From NCBI GenBank assembly GCA_016214145.1, contig JACRPA010000002.1, positions 248,001-312,000 of the forward strand: 64,000 bases of DNA, written 5' to 3'. The DNA comes from Rhodocyclales bacterium (lineage in GTDB: Bacteria; Pseudomonadota; Gammaproteobacteria; Burkholderiales; Rhodocyclaceae). Below the pieces are notes generated by a model, which saw nothing but the letters and a program-made list of their open reading frames with translations, was not told the DNA's origin and ran no database searches. Positions 39,028 through 46,584 of the stretch are shown here, in pieces; the first letter of the stretch is position 1, and each line of letters starts with the position of its first letter. The translations under genes and the position numbers were made by a program.

Positions 39028-39080
39028 GGAACCTCTGAATAAGTCCTGCATGGCCGCTGCGAGACTTATTCAGAGATTCC
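39028..39080. repeat. palindrome between rnfB and nifJ-like gene
   Basis: GGAACCTCTGAATAAGTC on the left and GACTTATTCAGAGATTCC on the right form a near-perfect 18-bp inverted repeat around about 17 bases. The right arm runs into rnfB and supplies its TGA stop (39070-39072) and last codons. Confidence 0.8.
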
Positions 39081-39951
39081 ATAGGGGGAGTTCGTTCTGG
39101 CGCAGGATCTTCTTCGCTTCTGCGCCCTTGGTCGGGGAATTCGGGTTGTCGAACCAGACGATGGCGCCGGTCGGGCAGCGCTCGATGGCCTGCCTCGCCG
39201 CCAGCGCGTTCTGCGCGTAGTCGATCACCGCCAGGTTGCTGTCGAGCTTCATCAGGCCGGGCTCGGAATCCATGACGCACTTGCCGCAGGCGGTGCAGGC
39301 CACGTCGCAGGAAGCCTCGGCGGTGTCGCCGTCGGCGAGGTTCTTGCAGGCCACCCACAGCTTGCGCGAGACGGGTTCCAGCGAGAACAGCCCCTTCGGG
39401 CAGACCTCGACGCAGTCGTTGCAGGCGCTGCACTTATCGGCATCGACCACCGGCAGGCCGTGGGCGTCCATATGGATGGCGCCGAAGGTGCAGACGTTCG
39501 CGCAGTCGGCGAGGCCGAGACAGCCCCAGGCGCAGGCCTTGCCGCCGCCGCTGACGACATGCGCGGCGCGGCACGAGGCGTGTCCGGCGTAGCGCGCACG
39601 CATGAAGGCGACGTGGCGGCCGCCGGCGCAGGCCAGCCGCGCCACGCGCTTCTCCACCGAGCCGGCATCGACGCCGAGGAGATCGGCGATCACTGTGTTC
39701 TGCGCCGGCGCATTCACGGTGCACTGGGCGGGGATCACCTCGCCGGCGACGACCTTTTCTGCGAAATTGCGGCAGCCGGCGGTGCCGCAGGCGCCGCAGT
39801 TCGATTTCGGCAGCAGCGCCTCGACCTCGTCGATGCGGGGATCCTCGAAGACGTAGAGACGCCGGCTGGCGTAGGCGATCACGCCGGCGAGGGCGACGCC
39901 GAGCAGCGCCATGAAGACGCCTGCGTAGGCAAGATTCGAGATCGATCCCAT
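39070..39951 (-). CDS. rnfB: Rnf complex ferredoxin-type subunit B (long form)
   Basis: A 293-residue membrane-anchored iron-sulfur subunit that takes electrons from ferredoxin. An N-terminal membrane helix (YAGVFMALLGVALAGVIAYA) is followed by the NCGACGTAGCRNFAEK cluster domain, then ACAWGCLGLADCANVCTFGA, CSACNDCVEVCPKG and CTACGKC with a distal RCPTGAIVW. It is longer, with more Cys motifs, than the roughly 190-residue RsxB of E. coli. I use the ATG at 39951; a TTG four codons upstream is possible. It is the first gene of the operon. Confidence 0.92.
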   Translation of the reverse strand: MGSISNLAYAGVFMALLGVALAGVIAYASRRLYVFEDPRIDEVEALLPKSNCGACGTAGCRNFAEKVVAGEVIPAQCTVNAPAQNTVIADLLGVDAGSVEKRVARLACAGGRHVAFMRARYAGHASCRAAHVVSGGGKACAWGCLGLADCANVCTFGAIHMDAHGLPVVDADKCSACNDCVEVCPKGLFSLEPVSRKLWVACKNLADGDTAEASCDVACTACGKCVMDSEPGLMKLDSNLAVIDYAQNALAARQAIERCPTGAIVWFDNPNSPTKGAEAKKILRQNELPLWNL

Positions 39952-39963
39952 GCTGCCAGTCAA

Positions 39964-39976
39964 AACCTTTAAGGTT
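39964..39976. promoter_or_regulatory. palindrome just upstream of rnfB
   Basis: AACCTTTAAGGTT, a perfect 13-bp palindrome 13 bases before the rnfB ATG, next to an overlapping GGTT-N5-AACC on the minus strand. It could be an operator or a hairpin occluding the ribosome site. No sigma54 or FNR consensus is evident nearby. Confidence 0.35.
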
Positions 39977-40392
39977 CAAATAACCATGACTTGACCAGGG
40001 TCTGAATGCCAAGCGGACGCACCGAGCGCGCGCAGGGCAAAAAAAGGACGCTGGAACCTGGTGGTGTCTGGCCTGGCCTTGCGGGCATTGGCGGCGACAG
40101 CCACTCACGGGGCAGCCGGAGATCGGATCCGGCTTACGGGACGGCCTGGCGGGGTGCGCCAGGCCGAGTGACACGCAAGCAGCGCGGTTGCGTTGTTTGC
40201 GCTCGTGTTGCAGGGAGTATAGGAATTCCGCCGCGTCGCAACAACAAAGTCTTATATATGATTACCAAAAGTTTTTCTTATACGTGACACGATGTTGGCT
40301 GCGTTTTCCGCATAGTAAAACAGGTTTTCTTAAACCGGGAAACTTTCGTTGCTGCGGCGCAATATGTCTGGAAATGGCATATCTATAATGAA
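39977..40392. other. intergenic region upstream of the rnf operon
   Basis: About 415 bp without a convincing gene. The part near rnfB is GC-rich. The stretch about 40230-40390 is markedly AT-rich for this genome and could hold promoters for either the rnf operon or the divergent Memo-like gene. I could not identify a clear -35/-10 pair, nif-type or anaerobic regulator site. Confidence 0.5.
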
Positions 40393-40448
40393 TGTAGGTC
40401 GGCCTTCAGGCCGACAACGGCCCAAGTCGGGCTGAAGCCCGACCTACA
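40393..40448. repeat. REP-like double hairpin (family 1)
   Basis: Two palindromic arms, GGTCGGCCTTCAGGCCGAC and GTCGGGCTGAAGCCCGACC, with TGTAG/CTACA outer ends. One of six copies in the window. Confidence 0.9.
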
Positions 40449-40492
40449 GGTGAGTCTTGATTAACGTCACATGCCCCCAAACTCGAATAGCA

Positions 40493-41311
40493 ATGAACCC
40501 ATCCCTGCATATCCGCCCGCCCGCCGTCGCCGGCATGTTCTACCCGGCCGATGCGGAGGAACTCGCCCAGGATGTCCGCAGCTACCTCGCGGCCGCTCCG
40601 GTTACGCAGACGCCGGCGCCGAAGGCGCTCATCGTGCCGCACGCCGGCTACATCTACTCCGGCGCGGTGGCCGCCCGCGCCTACGCCCTGCTGGCGCCGG
40701 CGCGCGCGACGATCCGCCGCGTCGTGCTGCTCGGCCCGGTGCACCGCGTGCCGATCCGCGGCCTCGCCCTGCCCGTCGCCGAGGCCTTCGCCACGCCGCT
40801 GGGCGGCGTGCGCATCGATGCCGAGGGCGCCGCCGCTGCGCTGAAACTGCCGCAGGTCTCCGCCAGCGACGTGGCGCACAACCTGGAGCACTCGCTGGAA
40901 GTGCAATTGCCCTTCCTGCAGAGCGTGCTCGACGACTTCACCCTGCTGCCTTTCGCCGTCGGCGCGGCCACGCCCGCCCAGGTGGCCGAGGTGCTCGATC
41001 TCCTCTGGGGCGGGCCGGAAACGCTGATCCTCATCAGCTCCGACCTGTCGCATTTCCACACCTACGCCTCGGCGCAGGGCATCGACCAGGGCACGGCCGG
41101 CGAGATCCTCGCCTTCGAGCCGTCCATCGACCACCAGCAGGCCTGCGGCGCGACGCCGATCAACGGCCTCCTGCTCACCGCCAGGCGGCGCGGCATGAAG
41201 ATCGACCTGCTCGACCTGCGCAATTCCGGCGACACCGCCGGCGACCGCGCGCGCGTCGTCGGCTACGCCTCGTTCGCCCTGCGCGAAGGGAAATCGCATG
41301 CCGAACACTGA
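40493..41311 (+). CDS. amrB: AmmeMemoRadiSam system protein B (Memo family)
   Basis: A 272-residue Memo-like protein, related in fold to class III extradiol dioxygenases. RPPAVAGMFYPADAEELAQD is the bacterial family start; VPHAGYIYSGAVAARAYALL, HSLEVQLPFLQ and LISSDLSHFHTYASAQ hold conserved His and Asp residues that could bind a metal. It overlaps the AMMECR1 gene by 14 bp. The three-gene system has no established bacterial function. I start at the ATG at 40493, where MNPSLHIRPPAV begins. Confidence 0.9.
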   Translation: MNPSLHIRPPAVAGMFYPADAEELAQDVRSYLAAAPVTQTPAPKALIVPHAGYIYSGAVAARAYALLAPARATIRRVVLLGPVHRVPIRGLALPVAEAFATPLGGVRIDAEGAAAALKLPQVSASDVAHNLEHSLEVQLPFLQSVLDDFTLLPFAVGAATPAQVAEVLDLLWGGPETLILISSDLSHFHTYASAQGIDQGTAGEILAFEPSIDHQQACGATPINGLLLTARRRGMKIDLLDLRNSGDTAGDRARVVGYASFALREGKSHAEH

Positions 41312-41849
41312 ACTCGGCGCCGCCCTGCTGCGCCTGGCGCGCGCCGCCATCGGCGAGAAGCTCGGCAAGCCGGCCACGGACGCCGCGAGCCACGCGCGGC
41401 TGCACGAGCCCGGCGCCACCTTCGTCACCCTCACCCAGCAAGGTCAGTTGCGCGGCTGCATCGGTTCGCTGGAGGCGCACCGCGCCCTGCTCCACGATGT
41501 GCGCGAGAACGCCGTCGCCGCCGCCTTCCGCGACCCGCGCTTTACGCCGCTGACCGTCGGGGAATTCGAGTTCACCTCGGTCGAGGTATCGCTGCTGACG
41601 CCCGCCGCGCCAATGGCCTTCCGCGACGAGGCCGACTTCATGGCCCAGCTCCGCCCCGGTGTGGACGGCATCGTCTTCCAGTACGGTCGCCACCGCAGCA
41701 CCTTCCTGCCGCAGGTGTGGGAAAGCCTGCCCGACTCGGTGCAGTTCATGCAGCAATTGAAGCGCAAGGCCGGCCTGCCGCCGAATTTCTGGCACGAGAC
41801 CGTGAGCATCTCGCGCTACACGGTGTCCAAATGGAAGGAAGCGCGATGA
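41298..41849 (+). CDS. amrA: AmmeMemoRadiSam system protein A (AMMECR1 domain)
   Basis: A 183-residue AMMECR1-domain protein. The strictly conserved RGCIGSLEAHR motif appears as LRGCIGSLEAHRALLHDVRE near residue 53, and AAAFRDPRFTPLT and FLPQVWESLPD are also typical. The start overlaps the Memo-like gene, and the radical SAM gene follows after an 85-bp gap that holds a repeat. Function unknown; conserved from bacteria to humans. Confidence 0.9.
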   Translation: MPNTELGAALLRLARAAIGEKLGKPATDAASHARLHEPGATFVTLTQQGQLRGCIGSLEAHRALLHDVRENAVAAAFRDPRFTPLTVGEFEFTSVEVSLLTPAAPMAFRDEADFMAQLRPGVDGIVFQYGRHRSTFLPQVWESLPDSVQFMQQLKRKAGLPPNFWHETVSISRYTVSKWKEAR

Positions 41850-41857
41850 GCCTCTCC

Positions 41858-41931
41858 GTCATTCCCGCGAAAGCGGGAATCCATAGGGCCTTCTTCAACG
41901 CCACTGGGTCCCCGCTTCCGCGAGGACGACG
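41858..41931. repeat. ATTCCCGCGAAAGCGGGAAT-type repeat (family 2)
   Basis: Left hairpin ATTCCCGCGAAAGCGGGAAT followed by a diverged right part, GGGTCCCCGCTTCCGCGAGGA. It fills the gap between the AMMECR1 gene and the radical SAM gene. A fuller copy is at 60227-60290 and a half copy at 44579-44610. Confidence 0.85.
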
Positions 41932-41934
41932 AAC

Positions 41935-43014
41935 ATGAGCGAACACTACCCCGGCCGCTGGTGGCATTTGCTGGACGATGGCCGCATCCAGTGCGACCTG
42001 TGCCCGCGCGACTGCAAGCTGCGCGACGGCCAGCGTGGCGCCTGCTTCGTGCGCCAGCGCGTGGCCGACGGCATGGTGCTCACCACTTACGGCCGCAGCT
42101 CGGGATTCTGCATCGACCCCATCGAGAAGAAGCCGCTCAACCATTTCTTCCCCGGCAGCAGCGTCTTTTCCTTCGGCACCGCCGGCTGCAACCTCGCCTG
42201 CAAGTTCTGCCAGAACTGGGACATCTCCAAGTCGCAGGACATGGACCGCCTGATGGATGAGGCCTCGCCAGAGGAGATCGCCCGCGTCGCCGCCGAGGGC
42301 GGCTGCAGGAGCGTGGCCTTCACCTACAACGACCCGGTCATCTTCGCCGAGTACGCCATGGACGTCGCCGACGCCTGCCACGAACGCGGCGTGCAGACCG
42401 TCGCCGTCACTGCCGGCTACATCGGCACCGAGGCGCGGCGCGAGTTCTTCGCCAAGATGGATGCCGCCAACGTCGACCTGAAAGCCTTCACCGAGGATTT
42501 CTATTACAAGCTCACCGGCGCCCGCCTGCAGCCGGTGCTCGACACGCTGGCGTACCTGAAGCACGAGACCGACTGCTGGTTCGAGATCACCACCCTGCTG
42601 ATTCCCGGCAAGAACGACTCCCCCGCCGAGATCGAGGCCATGAGCAAGTGGATCGTCAGGGAACTCGGTCGCGACGTGCCCATCCACTTCACCGCCTTCC
42701 ACCCCGACTACAAGCTCGACAACCTGCCGCCGACGCCCGCCGCCACGCTGCACCAGGCGCGCAGGATCGCGCTCGACCAGGGCATCCGCTACGTCTACAC
42801 CGGCAACGTGCACGACACCGAAGGCGGCACCACCTTCTGCCCCGGCTGCGGCAAGGGCGTCATCGTGCGCGACTGGCACCAGATTCTCGCCTACGACCTC
42901 ACCGGGGAAGGCCACTGCGAGCACTGCGGCGCGCCCATCGCCGGCCGCTTCGGCAAATACGAAGGCCAGTTCGGCCGCCGCCGCATTCCCGTGCGCGTGC
43001 GCATGGGCGTGTAG
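41935..43014 (+). CDS. amrS: AmmeMemoRadiSam system radical SAM enzyme
   Basis: A 359-residue radical SAM protein. The cluster motif FGTAGCNLACKFCQNWDIS (CxxxCxxC) is near residue 83. It is flanked by an N-terminal zinc-like CDLCPRDCKL and C-terminal CPGCGKG and CEHCGAPI motifs. It resembles pyruvate formate-lyase activating enzymes in the core. With the two preceding genes it forms the conserved trio whose product is unknown. ATGAGC at 41935 follows the repeat with only a weak ribosome site (GAGGACGACGAAC). Confidence 0.92.
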   Translation: MSEHYPGRWWHLLDDGRIQCDLCPRDCKLRDGQRGACFVRQRVADGMVLTTYGRSSGFCIDPIEKKPLNHFFPGSSVFSFGTAGCNLACKFCQNWDISKSQDMDRLMDEASPEEIARVAAEGGCRSVAFTYNDPVIFAEYAMDVADACHERGVQTVAVTAGYIGTEARREFFAKMDAANVDLKAFTEDFYYKLTGARLQPVLDTLAYLKHETDCWFEITTLLIPGKNDSPAEIEAMSKWIVRELGRDVPIHFTAFHPDYKLDNLPPTPAATLHQARRIALDQGIRYVYTGNVHDTEGGTTFCPGCGKGVIVRDWHQILAYDLTGEGHCEHCGAPIAGRFGKYEGQFGRRRIPVRVRMGV

Positions 43015-43052
43015 GAGCGGGCGTGCCCGCGATCCAGCACTGGCATGCAAAA

Positions 43053-43134
43053 TGCAGGTCGGGCTTCAGCCCGATGACCGAAGGAAATCCCTGTGGGACT
43101 GCTGCCGCCGCGTCGGCCTGAAGGCCGACCTACA
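43053..43134. repeat. REP-like double hairpin (family 1), widely spaced copy
   Basis: Arms GCAGGTCGGGCTTCAGCCCGA and GTCGGCCTGAAGGCCGACC separated by about 40 bases. Lies between amrS and the hydrolase gene. Confidence 0.85.
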
Positions 43135-43152
43135 TCGGATAGGTAACCACAC

Positions 43153-43803
43153 ATGCCCACCCGCCACCTCGAAGTCCTCATCCCCGCCGATAAAGTCAGT
43201 CTCCCTGGCACGGCGACCGTTCCCGAAAACGCCTCCGGCATCGTCGCCTTCGCCCACGGCAGCGGCAGCAGCCGCCACAGCCCGCGCAACCGCTACGTCG
43301 CCGAAGTCCTGCACGAACACGACATCGCCACCCTGCTCTTCGACCTGCTCACGGTGCGCGAAGACCAGACCACCGCCACACGCTTCGACATCGCCCTCCT
43401 CACCGAACGCCTGCTCGCCGCCGTTGCCTGGCTGGAGGAAAACAAGGAAACAAAGGCAATGAAACTCGGTTGCTTCGGCGCCAGCACCGGCGCCGCCGCG
43501 GCCCTGCAGGCGGCGGCGAAGCACCCCACCGTCGCCGCCGTCGTCTCGCGCGGCGGCCGCCCCGACCTCGCCGGTCCACAGGCACTGACTTTGGTCCGCG
43601 CGCCGACCCTGCTCATCGTCGGCGGCCGCGACGACGTCGTGATCGAGCTCAACCGGCAGGCTTACGATTTACTGCGTTGCGAGAAGAAACTGGAGATCGT
43701 GCCGGGCGCGACGCATCTCTTCGAGGAGCCGGGCACGCTGGAGTTGGCGGCGGAGCATGCGGCGAGGTGGTTTGCTTCGCATCTCCGGCCGGCTAAGGCG
43801 TGA
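43153..43803 (+). CDS. alpha/beta hydrolase (dienelactone-hydrolase-like)
   Basis: A 216-residue cytoplasmic alpha/beta hydrolase. The oxyanion region is FAHGSGSSRHSPRN near residue 33, the nucleophile elbow GCFGASTGAAAA places Ser near residue 112, the acid is in IVGGRDDVV, and the histidine is in PGATHLFEEPG, so the catalytic triad is intact. The natural substrate cannot be named. Two copies of the bipartite motif fall in it, one antisense (43192-43214) and one sense (43570-43592). Confidence 0.85.
   Translation: MPTRHLEVLIPADKVSLPGTATVPENASGIVAFAHGSGSSRHSPRNRYVAEVLHEHDIATLLFDLLTVREDQTTATRFDIALLTERLLAAVAWLEENKETKAMKLGCFGASTGAAAALQAAAKHPTVAAVVSRGGRPDLAGPQALTLVRAPTLLIVGGRDDVVIELNRQAYDLLRCEKKLEIVPGATHLFEEPGTLELAAEHAARWFASHLRPAKA
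43192..43214 (-). repeat. bipartite 23-bp motif
   Basis: Minus strand GCCGT-GCCAGGGAG-ACTGACTTT; both halves exact. Antisense in the hydrolase gene, encoding DKVSLPGTA. Confidence 0.8.
43570..43592 (+). repeat. bipartite 23-bp motif, near copy
   Basis: GCCGG-TCCACAGGC-ACTGACTTT; one mismatch in the left half. Sense in the hydrolase gene, encoding AGPQALTL. Confidence 0.6.
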
Positions 43804-43882
43804 GCCCGCGCGCCGCCCGGATTGCCATCCCTCCGGGCCGGGTGTAGCCTCGTTCCGAACGCCAACCGCCCTGCCAAGCCCC

Positions 43883-44560
43883 ATGGTCAAGCTGCCGCTT
43901 CCCCTCCTGCTCGCGCTGCTCCTCGTGCCGCTGGCCGCACCATCGCCGGCCGCCGCACAGGGACAGTTCCACAAGTGCGTGGATGCCAAGGGCAAGGTCA
44001 GCTACCAGGATTTTCCCTGCGGGCAGGCCCCCGCCATCGGCACGCCGGAGGCGCCCCGACCCAATGCAGCGAGCCCGGCCCCCGCCGACAGCGCATCCTC
44101 GCCGGTCATGCGCCAGCTGGATGCGGCGGTCAAGGCGGCCATCGCCGGCCGCGACCTGCCGCGCGCCAAGGGGCTGGCCGTCACCGAGAAGCACTGGGAA
44201 TGGATCGCGGAGGCCGAGAAAACCCAACAGCTACAGCCCGTCACAGGCCGAACCCAGGCCGACCTGCGCGCCGAGAAAGGCGCCAGCCAGGAATGCCGTG
44301 ACGCCCGGCGGAACTACGAGCTCGAGACCCGCTCGCCCGAAGCCATCGAGAAGATGAAGCACCTGATGTACGAGGCCTGCGGGATGGACCCGCCCGCCAA
44401 CGCGGGCGGCGGCAGCGGCCAGGCCGTGATCGTCACCCGGCCGCGTCCCGCCATGCACAATCCTCCTCCGGCCAGATCCGACGGGTCGGCGGCCAGGCAG
44501 CCGAGGATGCAGGAACCCGCGAATACGGGGGGAGCGTCCGCAAAGCGCAAGGACGATTAA
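43883..44560 (+). CDS. exported DUF4124-domain protein
   Basis: A 225-residue secreted protein. The signal peptide LPLPLLLALLLVPLAAPSPA (cleavage near AAAQG) is followed by a DUF4124-type segment (FHKCVDAKGKVSYQDFPCGQ), then a Pro/Ala-rich stretch, a helical domain, and a disordered Gly/Pro/Arg-rich tail. DUF4124 proteins are common in beta- and gammaproteobacteria; their function is unknown. Start chosen at 43883 because it begins the signal peptide. Confidence 0.75.
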   Translation: MVKLPLPLLLALLLVPLAAPSPAAAQGQFHKCVDAKGKVSYQDFPCGQAPAIGTPEAPRPNAASPAPADSASSPVMRQLDAAVKAAIAGRDLPRAKGLAVTEKHWEWIAEAEKTQQLQPVTGRTQADLRAEKGASQECRDARRNYELETRSPEAIEKMKHLMYEACGMDPPANAGGGSGQAVIVTRPRPAMHNPPPARSDGSAARQPRMQEPANTGGASAKRKDD

Positions 44561-44578
44561 ACGGCGCGGCGATTACCT

Positions 44579-44610
44579 CGTCATTCCCCCGCAAGCGGAA
44601 ATCCAGAAAC
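44579..44610. repeat. half copy of family 2 repeat
   Basis: CGTCATTCCCCCGCAAGCGG followed by AAATCCAGAAA; the second hairpin is missing. Lies in the 176-bp gap after the DUF4124 gene. Confidence 0.6.
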
Positions 44611-44640
44611 CGTGTGAATTCAGTGCACCCCAAGCCGAGG

Positions 44641-44663
44641 AAAGCCAGTCTCGGCAATACGGC
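44641..44663 (-). repeat. bipartite 23-bp motif, near copy
   Basis: Minus strand GCCGT-ATTGCCGAG-ACTGGCTTT; one mismatch in the right half. Intergenic. Confidence 0.6.
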
Positions 44664-44736
44664 GAATGAGTGCTATCGACCCTGGGCGGAACCGAAGGTA
44701 CTGGAGTCGAATTCTTTTTCAACCAACTGCCAGCCG

Positions 44737-45081
44737 TCAGAGCGAAAGAATCCACTCGGCAAGATTTCTGAGCTCTTTCGGGTCCTTGGTGTCGATGATC
44801 CGGTGATTCTCATGCTTGCCATCTTCCAGCTCGATCAGGGGGCCGCTGGTGATGTGCTGGATCACCGTTTCCACTCCGTCGGGCTTGGTCTTCAATCTGG
44901 CGGCGATCCTTGTGTAGGCGGGCCCCTTTTTCTTCTTGTCGATGGCGTGGCACTTGAAGCATTCATTGTTCCTCGCCAGCTCCTGGGCTGCCTCGGCGTC
45001 AACCTGCGCCCTGGCCGGGGTCGCTCCGGCGAGGGCCAGAAGCAGCAATCCCATCAGGGCAATGATGATCTTCCCGTTCAT
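44737..45081 (-). CDS. small class I cytochrome c without the usual Met ligand
   Basis: A 114-residue precursor with signal peptide (KIIIALMGLLLLALAGATPA, cleavage near RAQ) and a single heme motif CFKCH near residue 47, followed by KKKKGPAYTRIAARL as in c551/c552 proteins. The C-terminal half lacks the expected Met in a VPMP-like loop and instead reads EDGKHENHRIIDTKDP, with two histidines. So heme ligation may be His/His, or a subfamily variant. GGAGC precedes the ATG at 45081. Periplasmic electron carrier by inference. Confidence 0.82.
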   Translation of the reverse strand: MNGKIIIALMGLLLLALAGATPARAQVDAEAAQELARNNECFKCHAIDKKKKGPAYTRIAARLKTKPDGVETVIQHITSGPLIELEDGKHENHRIIDTKDPKELRNLAEWILSL

Positions 45082-45230
45082 GAAAGCTCCATTCCAGACT
45101 GGATCATCAAAAATTCCTTGTTGCCGCATCGTGCCACCCCTCAGATGGAATGACAATCTCGTGCGATCTCTTTGGGCGACACCATCCCCAATCCTATTTT
45201 CCCGCCGTATCCCCCAAGGGGACTTCCTTC

Positions 45231-45253
45231 GGGGCGTCCCGGAGACTGACTTT
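45231..45253 (+). repeat. right half of the bipartite motif
   Basis: ACTGACTTTT preceded by CCCGGAG; the left half is absent at the correct distance, although a GCGT lies two bases too close. Intergenic, upstream of yjdM. Confidence 0.4.
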
Positions 45254-45326
45254 TCCCGGCCGGTTGCCGATCCCAGGCTGTTGCGGCTACCCTTGAACCC
45301 CCAACGACCCCAACCCGAACCCGATC

Positions 45327-45668
45327 ATGCCCTCCACCCCGCCCTGCCCCCAATGCGCCATGGAAAACACCTACCCGGACGGCGCCAACTATGTCTGTGC
45401 CGATTGCGGCCATGAGTGGCCGATGGTGGCGGCGGGCGCGGAGGACGACTCTGCGACGGTGGTGCGGGACGCCAACGGCAACGTGCTGGCCGATGGCGAC
45501 GCGGTGGTGCTGATCAAGGACCTGAAGGTGAAGGGCTCGTCGATCACGCTGAAGATGGGCACCAAGGTGAAGAGCATCCGCCTGGTCGGCAGCGGCGACC
45601 ACGAGGTGGACTGCCGGATGGATGCCGGCAGCTTCATGCTGAAGGCGTGCTACCTGAAGAAGGTCTGA
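45327..45668 (+). CDS. yjdM: YjdM/PhnA-family zinc-ribbon protein
   Basis: A 113-residue protein of the PhnA (YjdM) family, historically misnamed for alkylphosphonate use. The N-terminal zinc ribbon CPQCAMENTYPDGANYVC is followed by ADCGHEW, and the C-terminal domain by GNVLADGDAVVLIKDLKVKG and GTKVKSIRLV. Full length. Function in vivo is unclear; it is not evidence of phosphonate metabolism on its own. Confidence 0.92.
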   Translation: MPSTPPCPQCAMENTYPDGANYVCADCGHEWPMVAAGAEDDSATVVRDANGNVLADGDAVVLIKDLKVKGSSITLKMGTKVKSIRLVGSGDHEVDCRMDAGSFMLKACYLKKV

Positions 45669-45692
45669 GGCGCGCGCCCGGGCGGCGGCGCC

Positions 45693-45715
45693 GCCGTGCT
45701 AGCGGGACTGACTTT
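45693..45715 (+). repeat. bipartite 23-bp motif
   Basis: GCCGT-GCTAGCGGG-ACTGACTTT; both halves exact. Intergenic, 25 bp after the yjdM stop. Confidence 0.8.
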
Positions 45716-45733
45716 GCAGCGCTCGCCGCAAGC

Positions 45734-45865
45734 TCAGGAACCCTTGACGACCATGGGGACGACATCCCCGGCATGCTTCTTCGCCTGCTTGGCGGCCTTC
45801 TTTTCCTTCGGTGTTCGTGCGGCCTGCTTTTTCGCTTCCTTGTTGGATTTCTGTGCCTTGGACAT
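45734..45865 (-). CDS. 43-residue Lys/Ala-rich basic protein
   Basis: A short gene encoding a 43-residue peptide that starts MSKAQKSNKEAKKQAARTPK and ends DVVPMVVKGS. About a third of its residues are basic. CAGGAG stands eight bases before the ATG, a good ribosome site. Similar tiny Lys/Ala-rich proteins are common in betaproteobacteria and have no assigned role; nucleic-acid binding is a guess from charge. Confidence 0.6.
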   Translation of the reverse strand: MSKAQKSNKEAKKQAARTPKEKKAAKQAKKHAGDVVPMVVKGS

Positions 45866-46007
45866 GGTGTTCGCTCCTGGTCGTTTGAGGGGGCATGCAT
45901 TTCGAGTATAGGCGCGTGGCGGGGAAATGGCAGGTTATTCGCGCTATGATGGGCAACGATCCGCAAGGCGCCGGATCGCCACAACATCGACAAACCAGGA
46001 GACTCGC

Positions 46008-46244
46008 ATGGCCAAGAAATCATCGAAGAAATCCGCGGATACCGTCTACAAGATCGTCGAGGTGGTCGGCTCCAGCCCGACCTCGTTCGAGGACGCCGCC
46101 CGTGCCGCCGTCGAGGCGGCCGCCAAGACGCTGCGCGACCTGCGCGTCGCCGAAGTCACCAAGCTCGACATGAAGATCGACAAGGCAGGCAAGGTGGTCG
46201 CCTACCGCGCGCGCGTGTCGATGTCGTTCAAGTACGAGGCCTGA
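46008..46244 (+). CDS. dodecin family protein
   Basis: A 78-residue protein matching dodecins, which form hollow dodecamers that bind flavins (or CoA) and buffer free flavin. VYKIVEVVGSSPTSFEDAAR and the C-terminal MKIDKAGKVVAYRARVSMSF are typical. AGGAG upstream supports the ATG at 46008; the longer frame upstream is not conserved. Its stop overlaps the next start as TGATG. Confidence 0.92.
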   Translation: MAKKSSKKSADTVYKIVEVVGSSPTSFEDAARAAVEAAAKTLRDLRVAEVTKLDMKIDKAGKVVAYRARVSMSFKYEA

Positions 46245-46582
46245 TGGCGGGTGGCGGCTGGGAGCTGCTCGGCCTGATCGTCCTGGCCGGCGGCGCCTGG
46301 CTGTGGCTCGACAGCCTCAAGGCGCGGGATGGCGGCATTGCCGCCGCCCGGACCGCCTGCCACGCCGAGGGATTGCAGCTGCTCGACGACACGGTCTCCC
46401 TCGCCAGCCTGCGGCCGGCGCGCAACGAGGACGGCCGCCTCCTGCTGCGGCGGGTCTATGCCTTCGAGTACAGCGACACCGGCGACAACCGGCGCGACGG
46501 CAGCGTGGTCCTGCTCGGCCACCGGGTGGTTGTACTGAACGTCGGCCTGCGGCAGATGCCGCCGGAGCGGACGCTGCATTGA
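46244..46582 (+). CDS. DUF3301 small membrane protein
   Basis: A 112-residue protein with an N-terminal membrane helix (WELLGLIVLAGGAWLWLDSL) and a soluble domain containing CHAEGLQLLDDTVSLASL, RRVYAFEYSDTGDNR and GSVVLLGHRVV. It matches the DUF3301 family of proteobacteria, of unknown function. Translationally coupled to dodecin by a 1-bp overlap. Confidence 0.82.
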   Translation: MAGGGWELLGLIVLAGGAWLWLDSLKARDGGIAAARTACHAEGLQLLDDTVSLASLRPARNEDGRLLLRRVYAFEYSDTGDNRRDGSVVLLGHRVVVLNVGLRQMPPERTLH

Positions 46583-46584
46583 TC

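Noticed and set aside
40188-40388. 66-codon plus-strand frame in the rnf upstream region
   Set aside because: No ribosome site, composition not protein-like, lies in an AT-rich probable promoter region.
39952-40492. sigma54/NifA or FNR control site for the rnf operon
   Set aside because: TTGGCA-like and TTGA-like fragments are present but none has the required spacing or partner half-site.
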